DNA of 64,000 nucleotides from a virus. The stretch lies in IMG/VR virus record IMGVR_UViG_3300017917_001194, positions 1 to 64,000 of that record; one strand, 5' to 3'. Positions within the stretch are counted from its first letter, which is position 1. The number at the start of each line of letters is the position of its first letter. The notes below the pieces were generated by a model. It was not told the DNA's origin. It did not search any database and saw nothing but the letters and a program-made list of their open reading frames with translations. Both the position numbers and the translations under genes were made by a program. Below, piece after piece: positions 47,641 to 56,557 of the stretch.

Positions 47641-48027
47641 TTAGTTATAGTTGTCAAGAAACTTGTTTAAGTTTCCATACAGTCTGGCCATCATAGCTTC
47701 TTTGGAACCAAAGAATATGATTTGTTTTGGTATTTTCTTTTTGACTTCAATGTAGTAAGGCATTTGAAGTTTTCGATCTAGTTTAAGTATGGTCATGCGA
47801 TCGAATGTTTCCCAATTGATTTCCATTGAGTAACTTTCAAGATCCATGACCTTTTTGAATGTGAAATAACCCAAATCGGTTAGACGTAGACCTCCACTAG
47901 CTCGAATGTTGTACCACCATATCTTCATAGCGGTGTTAGCATCCATTTCGCTACCGTCGGGTAGCTTAGATATGATTACTTCTGTAAGTTTGAGTTTGTC
48001 GCGCACATCAAGGATATACCTGGTCAC
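47641..48027 (-). CDS. Conserved T4-like phage protein
   Basis: A 128-aa protein with LSDGS-like and YFTFKKVMDL, WETFDRMTILKLDRKLQMPYYI stretches. I recall this pattern from T4-like phages (often near the 5' nuclease and MazG genes), with no assigned function. 20-base overlap with the next gene upstream. Confidence 0.72.
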   Translation of the reverse strand: MTRYILDVRDKLKLTEVIISKLPDGSEMDANTAMKIWWYNIRASGGLRLTDLGYFTFKKVMDLESYSMEINWETFDRMTILKLDRKLQMPYYIEVKKKIPKQIIFFGSKEAMMARLYGNLNKFLDNYN

Positions 48028-48295
48028 CCTGCTTGAGCAGTACTACGGTGAACTTGTCAGTTTTGAATTGTGTGTTTAACTTCTTGGCCAAGTTGATAGC
48101 ATGGCCCGGGTTAGAGAAACTAACCTTTTTGTACTTAGGTCCAGGATACTGAACTAGTAGGTTAGATGTTTTGAGATTAATGGGTTGACCAGAGTAAAAT
48201 ACGGCCCAAGTACCTTCACTAGCTAATACCTGTTCGGTCTTATATGTGGTTTTATTAGTTTGCTCAATAAGAACTATTGGTTTAGGGCGAGACAT
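48008..48295 (-). CDS. Conserved hypothetical phage protein
   Basis: A 95-aa basic protein, beta-rich (TWAVFYSGQPINLKT, KYKKVSFSNPGHA). Overlaps its neighbours on both sides. Unknown. Confidence 0.68.
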   Translation of the reverse strand: MSRPKPIVLIEQTNKTTYKTEQVLASEGTWAVFYSGQPINLKTSNLLVQYPGPKYKKVSFSNPGHAINLAKKLNTQFKTDKFTVVLLKQGDQVYP

Positions 48296-48944
48296 GTAGT
48301 AATCCCTTTAATTGTTTACAATTACTTCCGTGCCAACGGACATAATTAGTTTTCTGTGTAGTTAACCCACAATGTTCACAAGTAATTTGATTGTGTGGTT
48401 TATGACAAGGATGATTATCACCTTGCTTTGCTTTGCTTATTTTAGATCTACTTTCGGCAGACTTTGTTTTACCGTACGCAGGATGTAAATTGCCAGTTTT
48501 TCCAAATAATCCATTTGCTGGTCCAAATTTTGTAGATTTAGTAATAGACTCGGCTGTATGTTTCTTTCCATAAAACGGATTATTAGATCCGGTGCGTGTG
48601 CCTTTTAATGCATTTTGTATTTTTTGACGAGTTTCTTTACTTACTGTACTACCTGCTGTAGTAAAGTTGCCATCGCCGTTATGTAAATTAAAGCTATATG
48701 GATCATTTTTAGCATCTAATATATCTAAATAATCTGCCTCAAGTTTACGAATATATGTTGGATCACCAATGGCCAATATTTCATGAGTCCAGTCGTTGTA
48801 GGTTTCTAGTATAAGAGATTTAATTTTACTTGAACAAATATAACCGTCAGCTGGATGACACCCACGTTTTGTACGTGATCTAATATACCATTTAGATGTC
48901 GAATGTTGGGTCCATTTATATAGGTACGCCTGTGTATTACTCAT
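48282..48944 (-). CDS. GIY-YIG-type homing endonuclease
   Basis: A 220-aa protein starting MSNTQAYLYKWTQHSTSKWYIRSRT, a divergent GIY-YIG module (YLYKW ... WYIRSRT). The later part has the Lys/Gly-rich GKxHxxES and GKTKSAESRSKIS repeats of NUMOD-type DNA-binding tails and a CEHCG finger. Late octamer five bases before the ATG; no Shine-Dalgarno sequence. Confidence 0.8.
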   Translation of the reverse strand: MSNTQAYLYKWTQHSTSKWYIRSRTKRGCHPADGYICSSKIKSLILETYNDWTHEILAIGDPTYIRKLEADYLDILDAKNDPYSFNLHNGDGNFTTAGSTVSKETRQKIQNALKGTRTGSNNPFYGKKHTAESITKSTKFGPANGLFGKTGNLHPAYGKTKSAESRSKISKAKQGDNHPCHKPHNQITCEHCGLTTQKTNYVRWHGSNCKQLKGLLHVSP

Positions 48945-48949
48945 ACATT

Positions 48950-48957
48950 TATTTATG
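48950..48957 (-). promoter_or_regulatory. T4-type late promoter octamer CATAAATA
   Basis: CATAAATA (48957-48950) with exactly five bases to the ATG at 48944; predicted late start on the A of ATG. Confidence 0.62.
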
Positions 48958-48973
48958 CCAAAATATAGGTATA

Positions 48974-49183
48974 TTATTTGAAACTGCCACCGTCCATATT
49001 GACTGTAATAACCTGATCATCGGCATTGTTTTTAGGTTGTGTGCGTAGTTCTTCCAAGGCCAGCAACAACTTGGTAATGTCAGTGTGTAGGTCCTTAGCA
49101 TCTTTAATGCTCATGATATAGTCTTTCTGACCACGAGCCTCAAAGCCTTGAATACGTTCTACAAATCGTTGAATGTGTATCAT
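48974..49183 (-). CDS. Small phage protein
   Basis: A 69-aa helical protein (DAKDLHTDITKLLLALEELR) with a basic start. ATGA overlap with the MazG-like gene. It ends the long operon that begins at queD. Unknown function. Confidence 0.65.
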   Translation of the reverse strand: MIHIQRFVERIQGFEARGQKDYIMSIKDAKDLHTDITKLLLALEELRTQPKNNADDQVITVNMDGGSFK

Positions 49184-49548
49184 TCGTTAGGCATCCTTGT
49201 GAATGGTTCTAAGTTAGGTGGTTGCCACCCTTCTGGTTTCAAAACTTTTCCATCTTCACGCTTACGAACCTTGCCTGTAGCAGGATCAATCTTGGCAAAG
49301 TTAGTACGCATGACTTCGTTCCATGCCGCTTCGGCATTAGCACCTAGACTATGTATAGCACCAATAGTGACAACAAGAATATCGATAAGTGCGTCAAGAT
49401 CATCGACAATATTATCGCTTTCGCATAGTTCATCGAATTCCTCTCTAATTAAATTACAATACATTTGATACTGCTGTAAGTCTTGTTTGCCCACTGTTTG
49501 GTCGCAGGCTGCCATAAATTTCCATTGGTCTAAAAAAGGATTAGTCAT
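49180..49548 (-). CDS. MazG-like nucleoside triphosphate pyrophosphohydrolase
   Basis: A 122-aa all-alpha NTP-PPase: REEFDELCE (metal-binding ExxE) then D-D-L-D-A-L-I-D-I-L. Hydrolyses (d)NTPs to monophosphates; phage members may lower ppGpp or remove modified dNTPs. Overlaps both neighbours. Confidence 0.8.
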   Translation of the reverse strand: MTNPFLDQWKFMAACDQTVGKQDLQQYQMYCNLIREEFDELCESDNIVDDLDALIDILVVTIGAIHSLGANAEAAWNEVMRTNFAKIDPATGKVRKREDGKVLKPEGWQPPNLEPFTRMPNE

Positions 49549-49987
49549 TTGTGCTCGCTTGTTCTTTAGTGTGAAATGGTCCGTGGAAGTCGTAACGTTC
49601 CAGGGCGATTAGTTTTGGATCTTGAACGATTTTCCACTTGCGTCCACGCTTGACCGTGTACCATCCTGCGGCAAACCATGATTTAGATTTCTTAGTTTTT
49701 GTATACAGTGGTAACTGTTGTTGTACGTCCCATACTGGATTGTGTACACGTGATGCCGCTGGATATCCGTGTACGCTGTGTGTATCAGGTTTGCTGGATT
49801 TTACTTGATCAACAAATTGAATGTTAGCACGTTGCGCCGCCATTCTAATTGTTTTGTACTGCTCAACTTGATTGTTGATTGTAACTTGAAAGCCACCACC
49901 TGTGGCTTCAATGTTACCAACTTTTTCGTTGTCTTGCTGTAGTATCCAAAACTTCTTGTCTATTACAGGTTTAGCTACGATTGTCAT
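49541..49987 (-). CDS. Conserved phage hypothetical protein
   Basis: A 148-aa basic protein. It has a repeat-like GGGFQVTINNQVEQY and a WFAAGWYTVKRGRKWKIVQDPK block I recall from T4-like phages. Unknown function; next to the 5' nuclease it may act in replication. Confidence 0.7.
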   Translation of the reverse strand: MTIVAKPVIDKKFWILQQDNEKVGNIEATGGGFQVTINNQVEQYKTIRMAAQRANIQFVDQVKSSKPDTHSVHGYPAASRVHNPVWDVQQQLPLYTKTKKSKSWFAAGWYTVKRGRKWKIVQDPKLIALERYDFHGPFHTKEQASTND

Positions 49988-50981
49988 TTAGTACTCCTTT
50001 GTATGTTTCATTCAGCCAGCGTCCAAACTGTTCTGAAAATTCGCTACACTTGTTAAGCTCATACTTGCCGCAAAACTGCATGAAGCGAACACCCACTTGT
50101 CCTATATCTTTGTGCGATAACTGCACACGAATAGCTGAGTCAACTGCATCTTTAATCTCTTGTGGTTGTGCTGTAAGATCAATCAAATGACAGTTACGTT
50201 CATAATCATCTAACACACGATGTTCAACACCATTGTGATCAGTCCAACGCTGTAACATCAAGTTGTTCCAGTTGTAACCTTTTTTGTCCTTATCTTCAAA
50301 TGCTTCTTGTAATCCAACCTTATTCTTAGTGCCCTTGGTTCGTACGCCAGGAAAGGCACTAAACACATTATCCGAACTATCGCCACGCATACACTTTTCA
50401 AATAATAGCCACTGCGGATTAGGAATAGTTTTAGGCTGTTTGGTCTTTTTGTCGATAACTTCACGTCCTTTAGCATCATAGATACCTTTTAATGTGATTA
50501 ACTCATCTGTAATGCCGTTGTATTGATCTACGTTTTCTGCGATGAGCTGAACAAAGTCAGTATCGCTTGATACTATTGTGTGATGGTCTTGTGGGTGTAG
50601 AGCAATCCAACGAGCTATAATATCGTCAGCTTCTGCATTTTCATGACGTATTACGCTACAGTTTGTTTTGGTAGACAAGTATTTAGTCAAGTTATCATAC
50701 GTTTCCCAGAACAACTTATCTTCTTCTTGCTCATCTTCTGTTAGGGCCGCACGGGCTACAGCACGGTTCTTTTTGTAAGGCTCGTAGTAATCTTTACGCC
50801 AACTACGCCCTTCTAGGGCAAATACCACGTGATCTGCTTTGAAGCGTGTGGCTACTTTGTTAGCGGCCATCATAGTAACGTGTAGAGCAAAGCCTAGTTT
50901 GGTCCAGGTATCACTTGCTTTGAACGCACCATGGCGGGCACGGAAAAACATATTAGCCGTATCAATTAGAACGTAGTTCAT
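49971..50981 (-). CDS. rnh: T4 RNase H-like 5'-3' nuclease
   Basis: A 336-aa FEN-family nuclease. YVLIDTANMFFRAR near the N-terminus gives the first catalytic Asp, followed by NAEADDIIARW and SSDTDFVQL with the acidic metal cluster, then the helix-hairpin-helix part. Removes RNA primers and flaps during phage DNA synthesis. Length is close to T4 RNase H (305 aa). Confidence 0.85.
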   Translation of the reverse strand: MNYVLIDTANMFFRARHGAFKASDTWTKLGFALHVTMMAANKVATRFKADHVVFALEGRSWRKDYYEPYKKNRAVARAALTEDEQEEDKLFWETYDNLTKYLSTKTNCSVIRHENAEADDIIARWIALHPQDHHTIVSSDTDFVQLIAENVDQYNGITDELITLKGIYDAKGREVIDKKTKQPKTIPNPQWLLFEKCMRGDSSDNVFSAFPGVRTKGTKNKVGLQEAFEDKDKKGYNWNNLMLQRWTDHNGVEHRVLDDYERNCHLIDLTAQPQEIKDAVDSAIRVQLSHKDIGQVGVRFMQFCGKYELNKCSEFSEQFGRWLNETYKGVLNDNRS

Positions 50982-50988
50982 TAAAACC

Positions 50989-51702
50989 CTATATTATTTT
51001 GTTATCAACAATGTATTGTAACATAAAACGGGCAAAATAGCTATGGCCGTCCTTACCAAAATGCCATGAATCGGGCGCAACCGTTTCAATTCCGGCTGAT
51101 TTGATTATACTGTTGAAAGTTTGTGTAGAATCATATGGTCCGATATAACTTTTACCCCAGTTGTGTTGTTCGTTTACAGGAATTCGAGTAAAATCATTAT
51201 TGCCGTTGACAAAGATATGTTTGATATTAAGATTTTTAAGCTCTCGATGAAATTCCCAAATTTTATCATGCCAATGCTGTGTACATAAATTCCAATCTAC
51301 ATTAGCAATATAATTTTTATACGTGAGTTGTAAAGATTCTGGAACATCGTCGATACCACTAGCATTAACTTGATAGTAGGTACCATCCTCATCTTGCCAT
51401 TCTTCTCGTTCCCAAGTTGACCATTGAATGATCATTAATAATTCATCTTGACCACTATAGTGGCTATCTAACCATTCTCGAGTGGTGCGTAGTATTCGTG
51501 TGTTAGAACTAGCACTTTCAGCACCACAATGAAACCCTGCTCTAATTGATCGACTTAGTAAGGTGCCCCAACTAATTGCGAGATTTTCTGGATGCGGTGC
51601 TCGACCCATGTAAAACAACTCAGGATCATCTATGGCGAATGCATGTGGATTTACTGCTTCGGCAGCCGCTGTGTGGCTGTCACCGTTTACATATAATATC
51701 AT
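50989..51702 (-). CDS. SGNH-hydrolase-like protein
   Basis: A 237-aa protein from ATG 51702, coupled to the upstream TGA. Starts MILYVNGDSHT (block I G-D-S at 7-9) and has D-S-W-H-F near the C-terminus (block V D-x-x-H). Probably an acyl- or acetyl-esterase acting on sugars, as for the 4212-4811 gene; second SGNH-like protein in the window. Confidence 0.68.
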   Translation of the reverse strand: MILYVNGDSHTAAAEAVNPHAFAIDDPELFYMGRAPHPENLAISWGTLLSRSIRAGFHCGAESASSNTRILRTTREWLDSHYSGQDELLMIIQWSTWEREEWQDEDGTYYQVNASGIDDVPESLQLTYKNYIANVDWNLCTQHWHDKIWEFHRELKNLNIKHIFVNGNNDFTRIPVNEQHNWGKSYIGPYDSTQTFNSIIKSAGIETVAPDSWHFGKDGHSYFARFMLQYIVDNKII

Positions 51703-52514
51703 ATAAAAATTTCGTGTGGTAGTTTTGTTTGGTTGTCGACGCAATATAGTTTGTCAATGATATCTTTGTCGATAACCGTTGGATCAACATACCAATCTTC
51801 AAAAGGTTCCCACGTGTTTGTGGAATAATTTTTAACCGCAACATTGTCAATTAATAAAAGATATCCTAACGATTTGAGATAATCTCTACTTTCTTTTTGT
51901 ATCTGTTCGTTGTTGTTAAACACATCAGTTTCAAAAGTAATAGCCGAAAATCTATGAGTAGTAGGAATTCTTTTTAGACATGCTAAACTACAAGACTCAT
52001 CTAAATCAACTTGCAAGTAATCAATTTGATAATCAAATGCTTGTAACAATAATTTAAAGTCAGTATGCCAGGCGTTTGATAACATAAGGTTGCCGCCTGG
52101 TCTAAGACGTTGCCATTCTTCTTTAAGGTTTTCTCTAAAATCAATACTAACGCCGCTCCAACCAAATTCTGTTTCGAGCAAATAAGTATTGCTCATATAT
52201 TGTGGTTCACTGGCACCAAGTTCAACAAAAGTTCCTTGTTGTTTTCCATTCATCACAGTCAATACAAAGATATCCTGCCAACTTTGCGAATAATTTTGTT
52301 TTAGTATATTACAGTTGTTAAATGGATATTTTAATCTCAAACTTGAGTGATAGATTGGATCAAACTCAATTCGAGATTCTAAGGTTTGTTTAATTCCAAA
52401 ATCTGTAATGTGGTCTAAAGACTGTAAATTTAAAAATTCTTCGTAGCTAGGCCATCCTGATGGATGAGATATTCGATCGTAATTATAATTACGTTCTCGT
52501 ATGCCAAACATCAA
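51699..52514 (-). CDS. FkbM-family methyltransferase-like protein
   Basis: A 271-aa protein with an FkbM-like core: SQSWQDIFVL, then GTFVELGASEP (SAM motif I), GWSGVSIDF and later IDYLQVDLDES. FkbM enzymes methylate sugar or polyketide hydroxyls. The N-terminal 80 residues are an unrelated lead. ATGA overlap on both sides. Confidence 0.72.
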   Translation of the reverse strand: MMFGIRERNYNYDRISHPSGWPSYEEFLNLQSLDHITDFGIKQTLESRIEFDPIYHSSLRLKYPFNNCNILKQNYSQSWQDIFVLTVMNGKQQGTFVELGASEPQYMSNTYLLETEFGWSGVSIDFRENLKEEWQRLRPGGNLMLSNAWHTDFKLLLQAFDYQIDYLQVDLDESCSLACLKRIPTTHRFSAITFETDVFNNNEQIQKESRDYLKSLGYLLLIDNVAVKNYSTNTWEPFEDWYVDPTVIDKDIIDKLYCVDNQTKLPHEIFI

Positions 52515-52897
52515 CTTACTTCTCTACGTCCATTACCTAAGTCTTTGCTTTTTACTACTCTTCCATATTCAGGATTTATTGCTTGATCTTGTTCGTATGT
52601 TTCTAATACTACATTACGACAAACATTTTGGAACCAACGATCTACAATATCACTTTCGGGTTCGTTGGGTTTCATTTGATATCCAGCACGTACTAAATTA
52701 GCAATAAACTTATCATTCCAATCAAGCTCAAAACTACCTTCGCTTAGATTTTCTGGATTTACATCCATACTAAGAATGCCTACCCATGGTTCACCTTTTT
52801 CTGTAGCAATTTCTTTTTCAGTTTTCTTAGGTGCGGCTTTCTTTGGCTCCTCGGCCTTAACTGGTTTCTTCTTTTTGAATATGTCAAATATTCCCAT
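52511..52897 (-). CDS. Phage hypothetical protein with basic lead
   Basis: A 128-aa protein: a Lys/Pro/Ala-rich N-terminus (FKKKKPVKAEEPKKAAP) then a compact acidic domain. I recall similar proteins in T4-like phages, unnamed. Confidence 0.7.
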   Translation of the reverse strand: MGIFDIFKKKKPVKAEEPKKAAPKKTEKEIATEKGEPWVGILSMDVNPENLSEGSFELDWNDKFIANLVRAGYQMKPNEPESDIVDRWFQNVCRNVVLETYEQDQAINPEYGRVVKSKDLGNGRREVS

Positions 52898-53142
52898 TAG
52901 TCACTCACTTTCTTAATTATCATGATCAACGCTTCGTTACTATCGAACCAACGATCGTCGATAACCGGTTCGCCTGGTCCTGTCCATATAGCACGTCCAC
53001 GCATGGCTGTTTCCATCCATAACCAACGTTTTGTTTTGTAACAACGACGCGGCCAGAAACAATATTTGTACTCGTAATTGGCTCGATCCAACCAACTGTC
53101 TTGTGCTTGCACATCATCACGATATAAACCTTGTGGATACAT
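52897..53142 (-). CDS. Conserved 81-aa phage protein
   Basis: A Trp/Arg-rich protein (DSWLDRANYEYKYCFWPRRC, RAIWTGPGEPVIDDRW). A conserved phage type without function. One-base overlaps on both sides. Confidence 0.72.
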   Translation of the reverse strand: MYPQGLYRDDVQAQDSWLDRANYEYKYCFWPRRCYKTKRWLWMETAMRGRAIWTGPGEPVIDDRWFDSNEALIMIIKKVSD

Positions 53143-53885
53143 TATTTTTTAAACACCGGTATAGGTTGCATCTTGTGTAAGTTTCTAGCACGAATCTTAC
53201 GATACTGATACAACACCATAGCATCAGCGTCACTCTTTGGCACAATATCCTGCTCGTCCATGATCATAGCACGTTCAAGTTCTGGATAGCCTAGGCCACC
53301 TAGTTGATCACGATCCACACGCCCATCCTCCCACAGTCCGTCTGTTGGTTCTGCTTGAATAATGCGTTCATCAATGCCTAACTCACGTCCTAGAGCCCAC
53401 ACTTCAGTTTTCATTAAGTCAGCAATAGGACTAATATCCACTCCACCATCGCCGTACTTGGTAAAGAAACCTACACCAAAGTCTTCAACCTTGTTGCCTG
53501 TGCCTACTACGATGCCATTACAACTTTGTGCTATTTGATACAGTGCCATCATACGCAAGCGACTACGACTGTTAGCAAACGCTAGTTCACTTGAGTAGTT
53601 ACCCATGATCTCTTCAAAGCGATCAAACGTGCTAGTTAGGTTAATAATCTCTGAACGCACATTTGGATAGTTGTTGGCTAACCAGAAACAATGATCCAAA
53701 CTTAAATTATGTAAATCATCACGCTGGCGAATAGGTAGTGCCACTGCGATAGTATGTAGGCCTGTGCGAGCACACAATGTACTTACCACAGCACTATCAA
53801 TACCACCCGACACACCTACTACAAGACTGGTAATGCCATTCTTCTCGGCGTAGTCTTTGATCCAAGTTGTAATTTGATCTTTCAT
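53142..53885 (-). CDS. nadE: NAD synthase (ammonia-dependent)
   Basis: A 247-aa NadE, forming NAD from deamido-NAD, ATP and ammonia. SGGIDS P-loop at 26-31, and GTGNKVEDFGVGFFTKYGDGG, which is specific for NadE and rules out QueC or GuaA. Length fits the short ammonia-dependent class. 4-base overlap with queE and one-base overlap downstream. Phage NAD supply may counter NAD-depleting defence or feed DNA ligase; inference. Confidence 0.92.
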   Translation of the reverse strand: MKDQITTWIKDYAEKNGITSLVVGVSGGIDSAVVSTLCARTGLHTIAVALPIRQRDDLHNLSLDHCFWLANNYPNVRSEIINLTSTFDRFEEIMGNYSSELAFANSRSRLRMMALYQIAQSCNGIVVGTGNKVEDFGVGFFTKYGDGGVDISPIADLMKTEVWALGRELGIDERIIQAEPTDGLWEDGRVDRDQLGGLGYPELERAMIMDEQDIVPKSDADAMVLYQYRKIRARNLHKMQPIPVFKK

Positions 53886-54751
53886 TTACCCCAACCATTT
53901 CCCCACAAGTCCACGTGTAGTCGTGGGCTATAATACCAACCACGTTCACAACACACGTCTGCGATACGTACTTTGTTTGCTTCATATGGTGCTACAATAC
54001 CACCTTGTGGCATTAGATATACATTACCTTTAAACCCTGCCGCACGATAAGCGTCTGTTGCCTTGATTGCTTCTAACAAATGCTCATCAGTTTCTACAAC
54101 AAACTTAAGGTAAGCATGACCATGATTTTGATAATCGCAAACAATATCAGGACAGATAGCATCATCCCACTTTTCTCCACTTGCTGATAATTTAGCACTT
54201 ATACTAAATGTAACTTCACGTTTATTAGGGCCACCCCAATCATCTTGCCATTCAATTAGCCACTGCTTAAAATCTTCATGTAACTTTTGAGTACCGTTAG
54301 TTTCAAAAGTAATATTCTTAAGATCCTTCATGCGTGGGTGCTCAAGCAATTCTTGATAAGCACGTTGCCAACCTAACAACGGTTCACCACCTGTGATAAC
54401 CAAGTGTACATCATTGCCATTGTTTTGTACCCACTGATTATTAGGAGTAAGAGCTAACATCTTATCTACAAGATTTTCTGTAGTATATGTTGGACTCAAG
54501 TGTTTAAAGTCTGGGTGCCAACTTGCATAACTATCACAACCTGTGGTTACAAGTGGAAGACTGTTAAAGTCTTTGTACAATTCTACATTCTTGGCAACTT
54601 CATCTGCCTCTGTGCTTAGTTCTCCTGGTTTACAACCAAATCCTGCACATTTAAAGTTACAACCATATGTTCGCAAAAACACTGAAGGAACGCCAACAAA
54701 ACGTCCTTCACCTTGCAAACTATAAAATATTTCGCTTACTTTTATTTTCAT
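53882..54751 (-). CDS. queE: 7-carboxy-7-deazaguanine synthase-like radical SAM
   Basis: A 289-aa QueE-like enzyme: FYSLQGEG at 9-16, C31-x3-C35, a second Cys at 40, then G-C72-D-S-Y-A-S, the usual third ligand (C-D-S/T), so the cluster loop holds about 36 extra residues. ITGGEPLL and FETNGT follow. QueE converts carboxy-tetrahydropterin to CDG, leading to preQ0. With folE and queD here, three of four preQ0 steps are present; queC is not in the window. Confidence 0.87.
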   Translation of the reverse strand: MKIKVSEIFYSLQGEGRFVGVPSVFLRTYGCNFKCAGFGCKPGELSTEADEVAKNVELYKDFNSLPLVTTGCDSYASWHPDFKHLSPTYTTENLVDKMLALTPNNQWVQNNGNDVHLVITGGEPLLGWQRAYQELLEHPRMKDLKNITFETNGTQKLHEDFKQWLIEWQDDWGGPNKREVTFSISAKLSASGEKWDDAICPDIVCDYQNHGHAYLKFVVETDEHLLEAIKATDAYRAAGFKGNVYLMPQGGIVAPYEANKVRIADVCCERGWYYSPRLHVDLWGNGWGK

Positions 54752-55245
54752 CTAGTCCACCAACTTTCCCATGGGAAATCAATCCAAACATCTTCTTCTG
54801 CTTTGTTTATTGTAACAGCTGAATAGTCAATTGTCAACTCCGATTTACTTGATTCGTTATCGTATAATGTGGCTACTCGAACCCGATTGTTCCAGACCTT
54901 GGTCCAACTGACATCATCCGGTAAACACATACCTTGCCAATCCTGTTTGATCCAATTTAGAGTAGCACCGGTATCATTGATATCATCCACAATAAGGATT
55001 CGCTTGCCTGTAAGTGCATCTTCGCTCATCCATGTATTGGATTCTTCGTAAGCATGATCACGTAAGTTGACCTTGAGTGTGTGCATAGGCACATCTAAGT
55101 ATTGGCTAATCATGTTAGCAGGCACTAACCCGCCACGTGTAAGTCCCACAACATAATCTGGAATCCATTGATCCTTGTGCATCTGGCGGAGAATCTCTTG
55201 CACCTGATGTTCAACATCAGTCCAAGTTACTAGTTGTTTTTTCAT
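54748..55245 (-). CDS. Type I phosphoribosyltransferase
   Basis: A 165-aa PRTase: VGLTRGGLVPA near 34 and the PRPP loop RILIVDDINDTGATL near 88. Closest in feel to hypoxanthine/xanthine-guanine PRTases. Its place beside queE and purT suggests purine salvage. Overlaps both neighbours by 4 bases. Confidence 0.82.
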   Translation of the reverse strand: MKKQLVTWTDVEHQVQEILRQMHKDQWIPDYVVGLTRGGLVPANMISQYLDVPMHTLKVNLRDHAYEESNTWMSEDALTGKRILIVDDINDTGATLNWIKQDWQGMCLPDDVSWTKVWNNRVRVATLYDNESSKSELTIDYSAVTINKAEEDVWIDFPWESWWTR

Positions 55246-55838
55246 TTTAAAAAGTTTTCAAAGGTTGATCTAGGCCACAAACACATGCGGCGTTTAGGTT
55301 CATTGGTGATATATTCATTAATTGCATCTACAGGATTGTCAAAGTTGTAAGGTTCTCTTTCTAAGTTTAATTCTCTAAAGTTACCAGTAGAAATATCATT
55401 ATTATTGCCTTCAACATAACTAGTAGTTAAAATATATTTTACACGACTACGAGCTATATTTGCAATAGTTTTGACCAAATCGTTATGACTAAAGTGGAAT
55501 AAACAATCTCGGCAAAATAATAAATCAACTTCGGGCAACTCATCTTGACTGATATCAATCACTCTAAAATCTACTCCAGGGTATTTAGACCTATTGCTAT
55601 CAACCATAAAACTTACAATATCGCCACCGATATACTTAAATCCTTTTGGAAACTGAACAGTACTCATCCAGGAATAATCACCGCATGGTGCATCAAACAT
55701 ACTTGAAATATTATACTTGTTTACAAACTTAGGCAAAGCTGTGCGTACAGGTTCAGTATAATACATTGTGCTACCTGTGCCGCACAGCACATCATTCCAC
55801 CTATGATTTTTTATAATATCTTCGAATACTTCTTTCAT
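55242..55838 (-). CDS. SAM-dependent methyltransferase, class I
   Basis: A 198-aa protein with SMFDAPCGDYSWM as motif I (D-A-P-C-G-D) near residue 46 and LLFCRDCLFHFS as motif IV. Class I methyltransferase of small-molecule type. Lies among sugar-modifying genes. Confidence 0.75.
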   Translation of the reverse strand: MKEVFEDIIKNHRWNDVLCGTGSTMYYTEPVRTALPKFVNKYNISSMFDAPCGDYSWMSTVQFPKGFKYIGGDIVSFMVDSNRSKYPGVDFRVIDISQDELPEVDLLFCRDCLFHFSHNDLVKTIANIARSRVKYILTTSYVEGNNNDISTGNFRELNLEREPYNFDNPVDAINEYITNEPKRRMCLWPRSTFENFLK

Positions 55839-56557
55839 AGTGCGGACAAACTCTTCATGAATCTTAATTTTTCTTCTATACCACGACTACCATGTAGATG
55901 TATAATTTGACATTCCTCTATGTCAACGCCGTTCCACAAGTCTTGTCTCCACATCTCGTTAGGATCCATCCATGGAGCCTGATAGTTTAATTTTGGTAGT
56001 AACACTTCACTTAGTCGTGGCCCTTGATTCCAGAACATATGATTTAAAATAATTTGCTCAGTATCATAACTGTCGAAGTCCCATTCGTTAGCCATTGCTA
56101 ATCCTTGCTCCCAAATGGCAGTTGACATAGTTGCCGGAAAATATCTTACACCGGCATTAAAAAAATGTGAGAATTTTAATTGATATTTGTTAGGTTTGTA
56201 AAACGATCTCGGATCACTAAAATTAAACATCATAAAATGCTGGTACCTATTCCAAATATCAACAGGTGCGATAGCCATTGTATCTGGATCGGTGTAGAGA
56301 ATATTACACGGAGCATTGTCCTTCCAGATTTTATAAATTTCAAAAAATGTTCTATGTAGTCCTTGGTGAATAGTATCATAATTATCAGTAATATAGATAA
56401 ATTCCCATTCGCCTTTAAGGTGCTTCTTAAAACTTGCAAGACTTGTTCTATGGGCTTCTAAATAACAACTGAATAAGTTTGGTTCATTACTCCGATCCCT
56501 AAAGGACCAGTTGGTGCTTTTTAACTCATATAAACTTTTAACTAATATATTTTTCAT
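55835..56557 (-). CDS. GT-A-type glycosyltransferase-like protein
   Basis: A 240-aa protein with a D-x-D-like ILYTDPDTMAI near residue 89 and HLHGSRG near the end, features of GT8-like enzymes that transfer sugars from UDP-sugars. No membrane segment. 4-base overlaps with both methyltransferases. Confidence 0.68.
   Translation of the reverse strand: MKNILVKSLYELKSTNWSFRDRSNEPNLFSCYLEAHRTSLASFKKHLKGEWEFIYITDNYDTIHQGLHRTFFEIYKIWKDNAPCNILYTDPDTMAIAPVDIWNRYQHFMMFNFSDPRSFYKPNKYQLKFSHFFNAGVRYFPATMSTAIWEQGLAMANEWDFDSYDTEQIILNHMFWNQGPRLSEVLLPKLNYQAPWMDPNEMWRQDLWNGVDIEECQIIHLHGSRGIEEKLRFMKSLSAL

Noticed and set aside
53142-53885. QueC, completing the preQ0 pathway
   Set aside because: The SGGIDS loop is shared, but the G-T-G-N-K-V-E-D and F-T-K-Y-G-D-G-G blocks and lack of the QueC zinc cysteines fit NadE.
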